Source: Setophaga petechia (lineage: Eukaryota > Chordata > Aves > Passeriformes > Parulidae). From it: 64,000 nt of DNA. The DNA lies in contig JANCRA010000008.1 in assembly GCA_024362935.1 (NCBI GenBank), forward strand, positions 33,636,557-33,700,556, read 5' to 3'. Shown here one piece after another: positions 24,961 to 36,800 of this stretch. The notes under the pieces were generated by a model. The model ran no database searches. It was not told the DNA's origin and saw nothing but the letters and a program-made list of their open reading frames with translations. The stretch's first letter is position 1; every line of letters starts with the position of its first letter. Both the position numbers and the translations under genes were made by a program.

Positions 24961-27900
24961 AACTGCCTAATTCACAGGTCCATCTCAATTTCCCACAGCC
25001 TCTCTTCATACCTGTGAATGATTACACCTCCTCTGATTGTATTCACTCTGGAATTCACATTTCAAGCTTACTCACATTGAGTGCTCTTTACTGTTTAATT
25101 CACCGATTATCTTGGAAAACACAGGTGTTGTACTAAGTCAAAGCAATTTCAGTGATTGTGAAGATTGAGTTTTTGATTAAATTACTAGTAAACACTCCTA
25201 GATTTAATTAGTTCAGGGTATGTGAAAGACAGGGAGGAGGAAGACAGAGGTAGTTACTATGAACTGTTTAGATGTCAATCGCTTTTAACAGAATGCACCT
25301 TGCGAAACATCTGTGCTCACTGAGGTCAGTACAAAATCATTAATTAACATCAGGTGATGACAAAAACTTTAATTGGTTTCGACTATAAAGAAAATCTCTC
25401 CAGATTTGGAAAGTAAACTAGAACCTTTGGCTGTATTTTAAATGCAATTATCCTCAGGGTTTCAAGCTTCTTTTTGTGTACGTATTGTTCTCACTGTTGA
25501 ATAGAAATATGACTAAACTAAATTTCTTTTAACATTTTGCTGATCTTTTCTGTTATGATTTGTGGATAGATACTTTAAGGCAACCATTAACATTGAATTT
25601 TTTGTCCTCTTGCTCATAAATTGTGTTTTCAGTCTGTTTTGCATTCAGCAAGAGTTGGATTTTTCAAATGCATTTAATCAAAACTATTTTCATTACAAAA
25701 ATATGACCTTACTACAGGTGAAGAATAGATAATGGTAAAGCTGGGTGGGAAGAATCCCAATGAAGAATCAGTTTTCAGATGTTTTGAGTAAAGATATGGA
25801 AGAAGTAAGATTTTATATATTTCACATTTTCTGCAGCCTTCCTAGTAGCTTTTTTTCAGAAAATGGGTTTGAGATATTGGATCATTCTCTGGACTCTTTG
25901 TCATCAATTGTGCCCTTCCTGAGCTGTGGATCCTGACTGGGTAAGATCTTATTATTAAAGACTGACTAGTATGGACTGGAGAAGATGCATTACTTGTCTG
26001 TTAGACTCCTTTTAACGCACACTGCATTGTGTTTGCAGTTGTTTTACACCTCCCTGTTGACTGTTTTCAGGCCAGAAATCACTAGGGACAAAATTTCAAC
26101 ATCAGTTTTGCCATTCTCTATTTATAAGCCAGTTGGTTTATTCCCACAAGCTTGCATCATTAGGTCATTTTCAGGTCATTGTTCTAATTTTTCTGGAGTT
26201 AAAATCTTTTCCTCAGCCCATTTGCAGTCTGTTCCAGCTTCACTTCTTTCAAACTCTTAAGCCCATTACCTTTACCATTGTCTGTAGTGAACAGCACCAG
26301 AAACCACTGTGAGCTAACACACACAGTTCATTATGGCTTCGCTGTGAACTGCTGATATTCTGCAAGCGATTTTGTTCCTTTATTTTGCACCCACCTAGCA
26401 TTAATTTTAGCTTGACTGGTTTTCTGTAGCTTGCTTTGAAAATGCCACATGAAACTATGGCAGAGTCTGAGCTGCATGGCACCTACTGCAGGTCCTCTCT
26501 TTGTAAGGCCTGCTACCCTGCTCTGAAGGCATTTATGTGTGTTTAACAAGCTTAGTTCTTGCCAAAGCCACGTTAGTTGCTGTTCTAGCCTTTTTAATTT
26601 TCAAAAATTGGGTTTTTTTGTTTGCTTTTGTGTGTTCTTACCAAAGTCAGGCTTGGATTTGTCCCAGGTAGAATAGTACCCTCTTCCCCTAAAAGAATAA
26701 AGAATTTAAAAAACAAAAACCCTTCCAAAACAACCCTCCCCCCACAATATGTTCTAAGGAAGGTTAAGAAAGAGAGAATCAACATTTAAAAAGTAAGAAA
26801 CAAAGCTTCAATTCAATCCCATGCATTGGAACCCAAGCTATGTTCAAATATATATTATTTTTCTAGATGTTTTCAAAGTTCATAATTAGAAGATGTGAAT
26901 CTGTATTAAGAAAAAAAATAAAGATTTTGATTGGTAACCTAATAACCTGGAGGTGGTTTAGAAGTTATTATGGTCATCAGTAGCTGTTTCAAAAAAAAAT
27001 GTTTATTTCCCTGAAAAATTACTATGAAGTATTTTCCTAAACATCTTTCTAAATAAACATCCCTTCACAAATCATGATGCCGCTGTATGGAGATGTAGCC
27101 ACAGCTAAACCAGAGATGGAAGCTTACTGATCAATTTCTAAAATTTAGTATTTTCTAACATTTCTTTCAAAAAAGAAAAGCCAAAGGAAAGCAAGGCTGG
27201 TGTTATCCACTGGATCCTCCTGCACAGAACTCAAGGGCAGTCTCATACACTTCTCCTAATAGCTTTGCAAACATTTCATCTCCTTCTAGCATTTCGGTTT
27301 CCACAAGTGGAAGAGCTGTCAGAAGACATAACATAGCTCAATTTTGCCATGACACTACATATTTATAAGAAAAAATATTTAGTGTCCTTCAGCCACAGGG
27401 ATTTGCAAAAGTCCCCTTCAGGGTTCTGCAAGGGTAATCTGCTGAGTGTAAATTTCAATGAACACTGGCAGAAATTGCTGGGGCCTTCCAGTGGCTTCAT
27501 ATGTATAGGCTGTGTGGAAATGAGTGGCTGTAAGTACATTAGAAAACTGCAGGGGAAGAATCACTGTTGTGTTTCCTGCCTTTTGAGTATTACATTATGT
27601 AACATTTTTCTGTCTTCCCACTTTTAATTTCTTCCTACAGAGGCTTTTAAAAATTTCAGCTTCTTGGTGTTTCCTTTGTCTTCCAGCTTCTGCATCAGAC
27701 TTTTTAAAAGTTCTTCCTCTTTTGTTATTTTCTTTGACTGTATGTTTCTGATTTTTGTTTTCTCTCTATCTGCCAAATGGAGTGGCTCATTTAGAGCTAT
27801 ATTTAACAACACTTTTCACCAGCTCTGTCGTCATTCCTGGGAATAAGGTACCATTTATGTAATCAAGTCATGCTCTAGTCACTACCTTCCGGTACTTGCA

Positions 27901-30167
27901 AGGTAAAATGTAAATTCTATTTGTGATTCATCAGGATAATTATAGCACTTGCCAGAGTACATGTGGGCAGGTACGTACACACACAAGTTAGATAATTGGG
28001 TCAATAGTGAACGATTTGTCCTTAAAAGAACTTGATTTAATAAAGATAGGTTTAGTCTAAAATGAGATGGCCTTTGGTGGAGAAGTTCTCACAGAACTTA
28101 GTGTTTCAAAAACATCTTGACTATATTAGAGAAAAAAAGAGATATATATGACCTGTATCTTGGACATACACATTTAAATGACATTTTTTTCTGATCAAGT
28201 CAGATATTTTAACATCTTCCTAACTGAAAAGTGCTAATTATAGCTTGTGACCCTAATTTGGAGATCAGAAATTTTATCTCATAATTTGAGGGGGTTTCGT
28301 TTGATTGGGTTTTTTTTCCTTTTTATTGACATATATATATGTTTAACTATTTTTGAACATTTTCCCTTGATGTAAACATACTGTCAAAGTGAAAAATGAG
28401 GGAGAATTGGAAATACACATGTGTTTATATTATTTTTCCCCCACAAAAGCAAGACCTTCTGCCTCTTTGTTAGGTAAGTGGAGCAGCAAGCCTGACACTC
28501 TGGGGGCTGTCACAGACTAATGAGAGAGCCCATGGTACTCAGCTGCCTTCTGTAGTGCCCTGCCTTGGGCAGCTTGTGACTTCATCTGTGCCCAGAGCTG
28601 TCCTTGACAGCAGTCAAATACTCAGAGCAAGGCTGCAAGAGGCATGGCTGTGCATGTCCAGAACAACTTGCTGGGTTCCTTTGAGGTTTTCTCAGCAGTG
28701 TTTGCTTTAACACAATGCTGAATCTCAAACATCACAAGAGGATTTTCTGGAGTATCACAATAAATAAAGAAGTCCACTGCTTCTTAATTTAAGGTAAAGA
28801 TCACTTCATCAGTACTAAGATGTTTTCTTTTCTGTAAATAGGAATTTCCTTATCTACTGACCACCTGCAATCCTTGCATGATTTTTAAAGTCAAATTCTT
28901 AAAATCTACTGAGCTGGAATTATCAGAATTATTTGTTATACTACTGAAATAATTGGTGCCAATCACAAGTCTTCATTTCCAACCTTTAAAATGGAAACTG
29001 TACAGACAGAACATATATCTCCACACATCTGTACCCCAAATTTGAATGAGACTGTTTTCAGATCTGCTGCACGTTTTGTAAGCGTTGTAAGGAGAAAGGC
29101 ATTTTCTGAACAGAGCTCTTTATTTGTGGGTTATTGTGCTGGATACAGAACTCCACCTCACTTTGTGCTGGTGTACAAATCTACATGTTTTATATGTCAT
29201 TAAGTGGATGTAAGAGATCACATGTGAAATTACACAAAATAATTGGACTCCACATCGATTCAATAACTATTCTCCAATTTCTTACACAGGCCAAGCATGT
29301 TCCTAAAATTACTCATATCAGCAAGATCTTATTAGGAAAAGCTAGACTGACTTTCAGGGTGTTACAATTTTGCTCTTCATAGAATTTTATGGACATTTGC
29401 ACCACTGACTTGTTTTAATATATGTAAGGTTCCCCAAATGAAAATAAAACAAAATAAATTTATTAATTTTAGAATATAAATATTATTTATATTTAATAAA
29501 TTTATTTAAATAAATTTATTTTATCTAAGTTCATTTTTTATGAAAAGGATTTTGCATTACAAAATTTAACAGTACTTTCTCCTTTCCATAATTATAAGTT
29601 TAGAATGCTGCATGACTTAGACAGTAAAAAGTTGTTAATATTTTAATGGAAATTATTCTCAATGTAGTAATGATTCAAAATGTGTTAAAGGGAAAATAAG
29701 CTACCTTTAAAAAGTTAATCTATTTCCTTCCAGTTCTTCTGCAAAGGTTTTTGTCCAATTTCACTGTTTCTCATTTCTAGATGTGCTCATTTTCTTCCCT
29801 TATGCTTTTGCACTAATTTTAACTTTGTCAGCTAGATTAAACAGCACTAAAATGATTTTTATTTAGAAAGAAATATAAAATTAAATTTAAAAAATTTCTA
29901 GTTATTTTGATTGCAATTCCCTCTCTCCTGTCACACTGTTAGAAGAAGTAGGGACAGGTGTACTTTGAGTTAGAAGTAGAGGTCACATAACAAGAAACAT
30001 TCAGAGAGATAATACTGCCAAATAATTTGTAGCCAATTGCTTCCACTTCTGGTGCTTATTATTACCAATTTTATATAGAATGTAAAATTATTTTAATGTA
30101 AAGTACTGAAAAACTGTGAGGCTTAAACAGGATTCCATTGTACTACTGTTTTTCAATAAGTAAGAAA
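24961..30167. other. Non-coding A+T-rich DNA, no gene seen
   Basis: No supported gene or named repeat. A G+C-richer patch at 28.48-28.68 kb has few CpG dinucleotides. Short open frames (for example 25.98-26.26 kb and 27.35-27.63 kb) have no domain. A possible minus-strand exon (26642-26688) is given only as a finding. Confidence 0.55.
29440..29525. repeat. A+T-rich low-complexity tract
   Basis: Almost pure A and T with repeated AAATAAATTTATT-like segments and several short self-complementary stretches. Simple low-complexity sequence. Confidence 0.8.
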
Positions 30168-30330
30168 TCACAGAATCACAGAATGGTTTGGATTTGAGGA
30201 GATCTTAAAGATCATCTAGTTCCAGCCCCCTGACCATGGGCATGGACACTTTCCACAGACCAGACTGTCCAGAGCTCCATCTAACTTGGCCTTGAATGAG
30301 GCATCCACGACTCCTCTGGGCAATGTGATG
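30168..30330 (-). mobile_element. CR1 LINE 3'-end fragment, minus strand
   Basis: The plus strand shows the classic antisense start of an avian CR1 3' end: CACAGAATCACAGAATGGTT, then TCTTAAAGATCATCTAGTTCC, CCATCTAACTTGGCCTTGAA and GCATCCACGACTCCTCTGGG. The sense strand is therefore the minus strand, with its 3' tail octamers at 30168. Only part of the 3' untranslated region is present and the internal order suggests a small deletion, as expected for a 5'-truncated, inactive copy. CR1 is the main LINE family of birds. Confidence 0.9.
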
Positions 30331-33300
30331 TACCAAAATCACAGCCAGGAGGTGCATTATTTGGGGGCTCTGTAGGGATGGGGAGGGACAGGGACTCCCC
30401 AGAGAGCAGCAGGGCACTGTGCTGGACCTGGGCTTTTTTTGGTAACAGAGGGGTGCCATAATCCCAGTGGATCAGGATTCCCTTTGCTGTAGGCATTGTT
30501 AAAACACAGGACAAAGATAGAATATCTGCTTTAAAAAGGAAGAGGAAAGTGGGAAAGTAAAACAAAACACAAGATGATCCTGGTTGGTGTAACACTGGTT
30601 TCTGAGCACGCCACCTCTGGATGTTATTGTGTTTATTGGTAAGCATCTGGAGGGAAAAAGATTTGGGGAGAAGAATAATCAATTTGCTTTGCAGATGTTC
30701 ACTGGGGTCTTCTCTCAGGCATGAGTAATGGGGAAGGCAGAAAGGTCATACAACCTCATTATTCATTTTCCAGGTAGGAGTGGCCATTGAGAAGGCCTGT
30801 GAGCTACATGCAGAATTCATACACATAAACCTGTGCTTCTTTCCCCAGAGAGATCTGAATAAACTTTATATAGCCTGAATAAGCTGTAGACAAAATATAT
30901 GTATGGAGAGATTCAATTAGATTGTTTTAAAAATACATGAAAAATTCTACAGTGAACATGGTTGAACTGCATGTCCTGAATTCTAGTTTGGTGACTTAAA
31001 AACTAAATCATCTTTTCTGACTCCTACTCTGAATCACAGAAGCTACTTTTTTTTCCCCAGTATTCCCTTTAAACTTTTAAAATTAAACAGCTGGCAACAG
31101 AGAGGATATTCATAATTTGACTGTACATACCAAAGTGGTAGTTCTATTGTGAGTTTTTAATGGTGTCAATGTGATTTTTCAAAATCTACCTTACATTACA
31201 TATCTATTAGCTGCCAGGCAAACAGCCTGACAGAACTGTTTTTGGCTTGGGTGTGTAATCATATTTTACCTCTTCACCACTCACTCTTTTTTGATGGCAA
31301 AGCTGGGAAAAGAATGGAGGGAAGAAAGACAGCTCTACAGCTGATATATGTTAATTAAAAGTGCGTGTATGTGAGAGAGGTAACAGTATATGCAGTCCAT
31401 GACATCCTCTCAACCTGTAAAATCTTCATTACCTGCCTGATTTGTGGCACAGAACTAGCAAAGCAATAGTGCTACAAGGTCACTTGTTTACGAGCTTTGT
31501 GAGCTGCATGTATGATAAAGTAATTTATAGTTACAGTTTTGATTGACACTTCCATTTGTAAATGCAGGGAAGGGACATAAAATTCAAGACGGGTTCTCCT
31601 TTTTAGTACATTCCCTTTTTATTTAATTTCTGTGTATAGCCATTTTTTTATATTCTACAGGCTTGCACCTATCTCATAATACTATATTTAACCATTTCAT
31701 GATGAACTAATTTCATTTAAAAAATATGCAAATTATAGGAACAAGCTTTTAAAATGGTCTTTATCTAATAAAATGAGTCATTTTTCACTTATCAAGTTCA
31801 GAAATAAAATTGCATACAGCTATTCTTGCTATACTAAATGAGAAGAGGAACAATATTTCTTTTATTGCCTGTCAGCTCTGAATCACTTTAAGTGCGCTGT
31901 GGGTGGACTGTGCTCCAATACTTTCTTTTCAGCACAGCACGCGGAAATCAATCGAGGTCTAAAACTCACCCCTTTTATTAGGGTCTAACTGGTGACTCAA
32001 AACAGTAATGCAGCTATAACCTATGATTTTTCTTTGAGCAAAGTAATATTTTGTTCCAATTATGCCTCAGTGCCTCAGTTAAAGAGGAGCATGTCTCTTT
32101 GTTCCTCAGCTGATGCTTGCAAATTTGCTGCTAACTAAGAATAGTTCACTGTATTGACTGTTCTCACTGTTAATGCACCAGAATGTGAGGTCACCCAAGA
32201 GCATTTTCTTTCTCCTCTGTAGTCTTGTGTTTTTAAAAGATTGTAAGCTGTAGAGATGAATTTTTGCCTTCTGGAGTATGGCATGTTTCTTAAATGAAAA
32301 GAAATAAACCCCAATTTCTAAAGCACTCAGTATTCAGAACACAATTTCACGGGAGGGAAATTCAGCTCCAACTTTTTTATTAGTAGAGCTTCTTATGAGC
32401 TATACTCTAGAAAAAAAAGTATATTGTATGACTCTGAAAAACATACACTCGTCTTCTATTATCAACATTGGAAGGTGAGTAGTGTCATGAACTATTCATG
32501 GACTAACAAATCTGGTTGGTAAACTGATGAGATATTTATTTTCTTGTTTCTTCCCTTGTAGACCTGTTATATGTGGAATTTTTATTTTACAAAATGCCAT
32601 CTGAGTGAAAAGAACAGTGATAGAACCTGTATAGTATGTGCTGAGTGGTTTGATATTAGAAATTGCCGTATGTGTAAATCTAACAAAATGAAAGTGGTAA
32701 TGTTTTACATCATTAGGGATGCACTGTCTTTGTCTTTCTAGGTCTTTTGCTAGGTCTTTCTTATACCTGTTTTAGAAGAAAGATCTTTGTAGAATATCTG
32801 ACCGATCTTCATAAAAATACCTCTCATAATACAAAACCAATATAGGCTAAATAACCCATCACTGCTCAGGTTGCAGGGTTTGGCTGGAGGCCATATAGGT
32901 GTATCTTGGTTTACTTTACATGAGATATATTGGTACTGTAGATGTTGTGGAGCAGCATGGGTTGTGGGAACCATTTTGACTAAGGCCTCTTGGCAAATTT
33001 TTCTGGCTTTTGAAACTCAAGAAAACTTTTTAAACAGCTACCAAGGTAATATGTGTCTGTATTACCAAGTTTTATACCTGTGAAATAAAGAACCAGTTGA
33101 TAGACATGAAGACAGTCCAACATGTCTGCCACCATATCTTGGGCACTGACTGTGAGTCTGGAAATATGGCTAATGCACAGCAATTTTGCCACCCTTAAAA
33201 TTAGGTATTGTGGTTTAGATTTTCCAACAGCAGATCATTGTACAAGAGCTTCATCCATCCATCATCTCTTCAGCCAACAGAAAACTTGCTCAAGTCATGA

Positions 33301-35523
33301 CCTAAAAGCCCTTTTATTTTGAGTTAGAAAGTAATTGCTGAAGAACTGTGGAAATGTAAATGAGCAAATTGTTTGACGGATTTCATTCCTGTTTATACTT
33401 TCTGAGAAGAAATAATTCAGTTTTCCGTAAGAGCTGGAGACCCTGAATAACTTTGATAAGCTTTAAGAGTAAACAAGTACTAGGATCCTGTTATCAGCGT
33501 TTCATACTGAAGCCTCTTGTTTGCATCCTCTCTGTTCAAGGTGATTTATTATGCAACAGATTATCTCTAAAGTTGGTCTGTTACATTTCACCCATTCCTC
33601 AGTGAAATACATGGGGAAGAGTTAAGGATTTTTATTTGTTTGCTTATGACAGGAGATGAGGGAAAAAAAGAGAAACATTGAAATTATTTTCTAGTTCTGC
33701 CTGTTCTTAAAACCCCCATGAACTTCAGTTTCTTCATTACAGATAACTCACTATCCTGGCCCTGTCTGAAACCCTTAAATGCTATGAGTCTATCCTCTGT
33801 CTCTCCACTTGCAAGTGAATGTATATCCTCATTTATGCAGGGTGCTCTTATATAGTCAGGCAGATGATATGTCACCAATGATTAGTAAGTATTTTGCTTT
33901 TTAGAATAGAAAATTAAACATCCTTCTGTCCAACTAAGCCATGTACACTCACAAGAGTAGCCTTGTTATGTGGCTATTCACACAAACCCCACAACTGCTT
34001 TGCTTTTTCTGGGTTTGTGTATATCATCAACACTTTGTATGGTCAGTATTCAGGGCATCTGCGTTTGGTGCCTTCTTTCTCTGTTGAGTGGCTGTTGATG
34101 CAGTCTGTTTAATTTTAATGATTAGTGATCCTGAAGGGCCCTGGGGCATAGTTAACATGCCTGCAGGCATCCTTACACTGCAATATGACTGTGGTTGTGG
34201 AGCAAGGATCTAAGCATCAAGACGAGGCAAAGCCTTGGTTTGCACACTTCAAGGGTTTGTTTTGCTTTGTTTCATTTTTTTCCTGACTAGTTGATGTTGT
34301 TACCTCATGTCTTGCTTATAGTGGGCAGTGGAGTATAGTATAAGAGTGCTTGATCTCATTGTGGTGGTATTTTCAGACACTCTGTGGAAAATAGTTCAGA
34401 CTAATTTATCCTGCAGAGTGTATTTTTGAATATTTGTGCAGGTGTCATACTCTTACAGTCTGGTGCCTTTGTGTACTGAGATTATGTGCAACAATATGAC
34501 CTTTGTAGACACTTCCTGATTATTAAATTGGTCTAAAGATTTGTATAATATTACAATTGGGCATTTCGTGTAGATACATTTACAGACATATTTGATGTCG
34601 CGGTATTTTGCTGAATCAGTCCCTGAAATCCTCAGTACCTTGCAGAATTAAGTCCCTGACTAAGTGAGGCAGCACAGCAATCCTGGGAAGATAATTCACC
34701 CAGAGTGCTATCACTTTGTAGTATCATTCCTGTTTCCTGATCCACTCCCTGCCAAACAACTTCTCTCAATTTTACCACAGGCACATGGCGTTGTCTGCTT
34801 AGCTGTCACTCTACAGCAGCAATAAAAAAAAGAGCTGTTGCCTTTCCAAAACTTAAGAAAAGAACTGACCTGTAGCAGTTCCTATGTAATCTGGAGATCC
34901 CTTTCTTAAAAAGCAACAATAAGTAATTTTTCCCTCCCATGTGCTATGTACTCTTCCTATGTACTATATACTATTGTTATGAAATAGAAGCTTTTTTTCT
35001 ACACTTATTAGGAATATTTAGAATTTCACAAAAAAAGTTGTAGTGGTTTTAATAATTTTCAAAGACAAATGTTAGGAAAATGAACTGATACTGTACCATC
35101 CCCTTCCCCAAGTTATGGAGCTGATACAAGCCAATAAACAACTGCAGTTCCAAAGGAGTTTATTTGACAAAAAGACACTCCACATAAATTGCTAAAATTG
35201 GTGCTTTAATCATGAAAGGTCTTCCAACATTTATTCTCAAGACACTCAAACTAGATCGATTTAGAACAGACTCACTATAAATCTAGCAAATTATTATCTC
35301 TGAAATAGGTTTAGCAGACAGCTCAGTTTTATAGTAAGGAGAATTAAGCTGATTTTAGTGGGTTTTGTAGGTGCAGTAAGTATAAAAAACCACAATGGAA
35401 TCTATGAAAAAAGTTAACTTTTATAATGGCAAAACATTAGGTAAATGACTAAATACTTGATTATTAAATTCTGAGAAGTTGGTTAGGAGATAATCTGAAG
35501 GTATTTTTATGCTAAATAATCTG
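30331..35523. other. Non-coding DNA, no gene seen
   Basis: A minus-strand open frame of 133 codons spans about 30.28-30.68 kb, but it overlaps the CR1 fragment and a G-rich flank and has no domain. No other repeat was recognised. A possible plus-strand exon (32384-32474) is given as a finding only. Confidence 0.55.
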
Positions 35524-35529
35524 TTGAAC

Positions 35530-35793
35530 TGTGGGGGGATAGAATGCAAGAGAATAGAGATAGTGCAGAAGGCAGTCTCACCCCTGAGGAGCTGCCAGCT
35601 GTACTAATCACCAAAGATTAGGAACAGGCCTGCCCTTAATAGGCCACAGCTCTGTCCAGTAAGGGTGAGGGTATAAAAGAGTGGGTCGAGAAGAGAGCTG
35701 GAGTTTATTGGCTGTGAAGGAGTCAGTGCTGTGAGGAGATACCTGTGAGAAATCACCAAGAAAGTATGGAACTTTTATGATAAGATGACAACA
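35530..35793 (+). mobile_element. Candidate solo LTR with TATA box
   Basis: This 264-bp segment begins TGTGGGGGG and ends GATGACAACA, thus TG...CA. It is flanked by TTGAAC (35524-35529) and CTGAAC (35794-35799), a possible 6-bp target duplication with one difference. It contains a TATAAAAG box at 35672-35679, preceded by a G+C-richer segment (CCACAGCTCTGTCCAGTAAG), and its composition differs from the A+T-rich surroundings. The block resembles, from memory, small passerine ERV LTR promoters. No obvious AATAAA follows the TATA box on the sense strand, which is a weakness. Alternatively it is a unique promoter-like region. Confidence 0.5.
35672..35679 (+). promoter_or_regulatory. TATA box in candidate LTR
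   Basis: TATAAAAG lies in a local G+C-richer context, with a potential start region 25-35 bp downstream (about 35703-35712). It is probably the relic promoter of the LTR. No downstream open frame is associated with it. Confidence 0.4.
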
Positions 35794-35799
35794 CTGAAC

Positions 35800-36435
35800 C
35801 TTTTCAAGTCAGAGCTTAATAGGAAAATATGGGTAGAACTGAATTTTTCAGAAGGAATTCAATCTCAGTGGAAGTTAGAGCTTAAAATGAGAAGTTTGCT
35901 CCTGCTACATCTCAGCTTTTAGAACCTGTTCTTTTTTGCTGACTTCAGATACTGCAGCAATGGAAGAACAGTTCTTATTGTTTTAGTTAGAAAAGAAAAT
36001 ACTATGTTTTCATTTTATGTTTCTCACGTGGTGTTAGCTGTAGTTATCATACCCCAAAATGATAATGGATGACATTAAAAACATTTGACAATGGAAATTA
36101 GCTCTTCTAAGTCTAGTGAAGAGTAGTGTAGAGTACTAGAAGTTTGCTTTTAGCACATACATTTCTTAATGTTGATCTCTCCTCTGCTATTTTAAGTCTT
36201 TTTCATCAGGATCACAAGTGATCTCTTCAGGGGTATTGCCATCTGCTTTTCTGCTGTGATGATAGATGATGATCAATGAAAAAGAAAATGAACAATTTTT
36301 ATCAAAAACATTTTTTTAGCAATAATATGTTGGTACTGACCTGTTGACTTGCTGATACTGAGATCACTTTCTCATAATCATTAAGTTCTGTTGTTCCCAG
36401 CAGCTATAGCCACCAATGACTTTTTGATGTGTTAT
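35800..36435. other. Non-coding DNA, no gene seen
   Basis: A+T-rich sequence between the candidate LTR and the CR1 relic. Nothing recognised. Confidence 0.55.
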
Positions 36436-36800
36436 AGAATCATAGAAAGGCTTGGGCTGGAAGTGCCCTTAAAGGTCATCTAGTTGCAACCCTGCTACCT
36501 TTGGCACAGATGGGTCATTCACCACTTCTCTGGGCCTCCATGGCCTCACCACTATCCCAGTAAAGAATTTCTTCTTTACTGGATTGCTTGTGTCCTGCTG
36601 TGTTGTCCTTCCAGTAAATGTTGAGGTGGCTGAAGTCCCTCATGAAGACCAGGGATTGTGAGTGTGAGGCTGTTCTTATCTGCCACAGCAACATCACCTG
36701 TTCAGTCTCCATGTGCAGTCAATCTGTAGCAGACCCCCCGCTCTTTGCAGTCCTTCCTTAAATCCTGACCCATAAGCTCTTGGTTGGCTTCTCTTCCTAT
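36436..36800 (-). mobile_element. CR1 LINE relic: 3' end plus ORF2 endonuclease segment, minus strand
   Basis: The plus strand opens with an antisense CR1 3' end (ATAGAATCATAGAAAGGCTT, then CCTTAAAGGTCATCTAGTTG) and runs through CCACTTCTCTGGGCCTCC to TAAAGAATTTCTTCTTTACT. From about 36590 it continues in the same orientation with a part of ORF2 that encodes the endonuclease domain. The intervening ORF2 sequence is missing, so this is either one copy with a large internal deletion or two adjoining fragments. It is inactive. Confidence 0.85.
36515..36712 (-). pseudogene. CR1 ORF2 endonuclease-domain remnant
   Basis: The minus-strand translation contains VFMRDFSHLNIYWKDNTAG, matching the conserved 'GDFNxPDICW' segment of the apurinic-like endonuclease domain of CR1 ORF2 proteins. 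The functional protein nicks target DNA during target-primed reverse transcription. Here only a short stretch survives, with substitutions at conserved positions (Gly to Arg before DF, Pro-Asp to Leu-Asn). The open frame is fused to non-coding 3' untranslated sequence at its downstream end. It cannot encode an active enzyme. Confidence 0.8.

Noticed and set aside
25837..25940. Exon-like segment between a CTGCAG acceptor and a GTAAGA donor
   Set aside because: The only long open frame ends in a stop shortly before the donor, so a coding internal exon is unlikely; kept out because evidence is no better than chance.
30281..30682. 133-codon minus-strand open frame, the longest in the window
   Set aside because: It starts in unique sequence and runs into the G+C-rich flank and the CR1 3' end, with no domain and no splice or start context.
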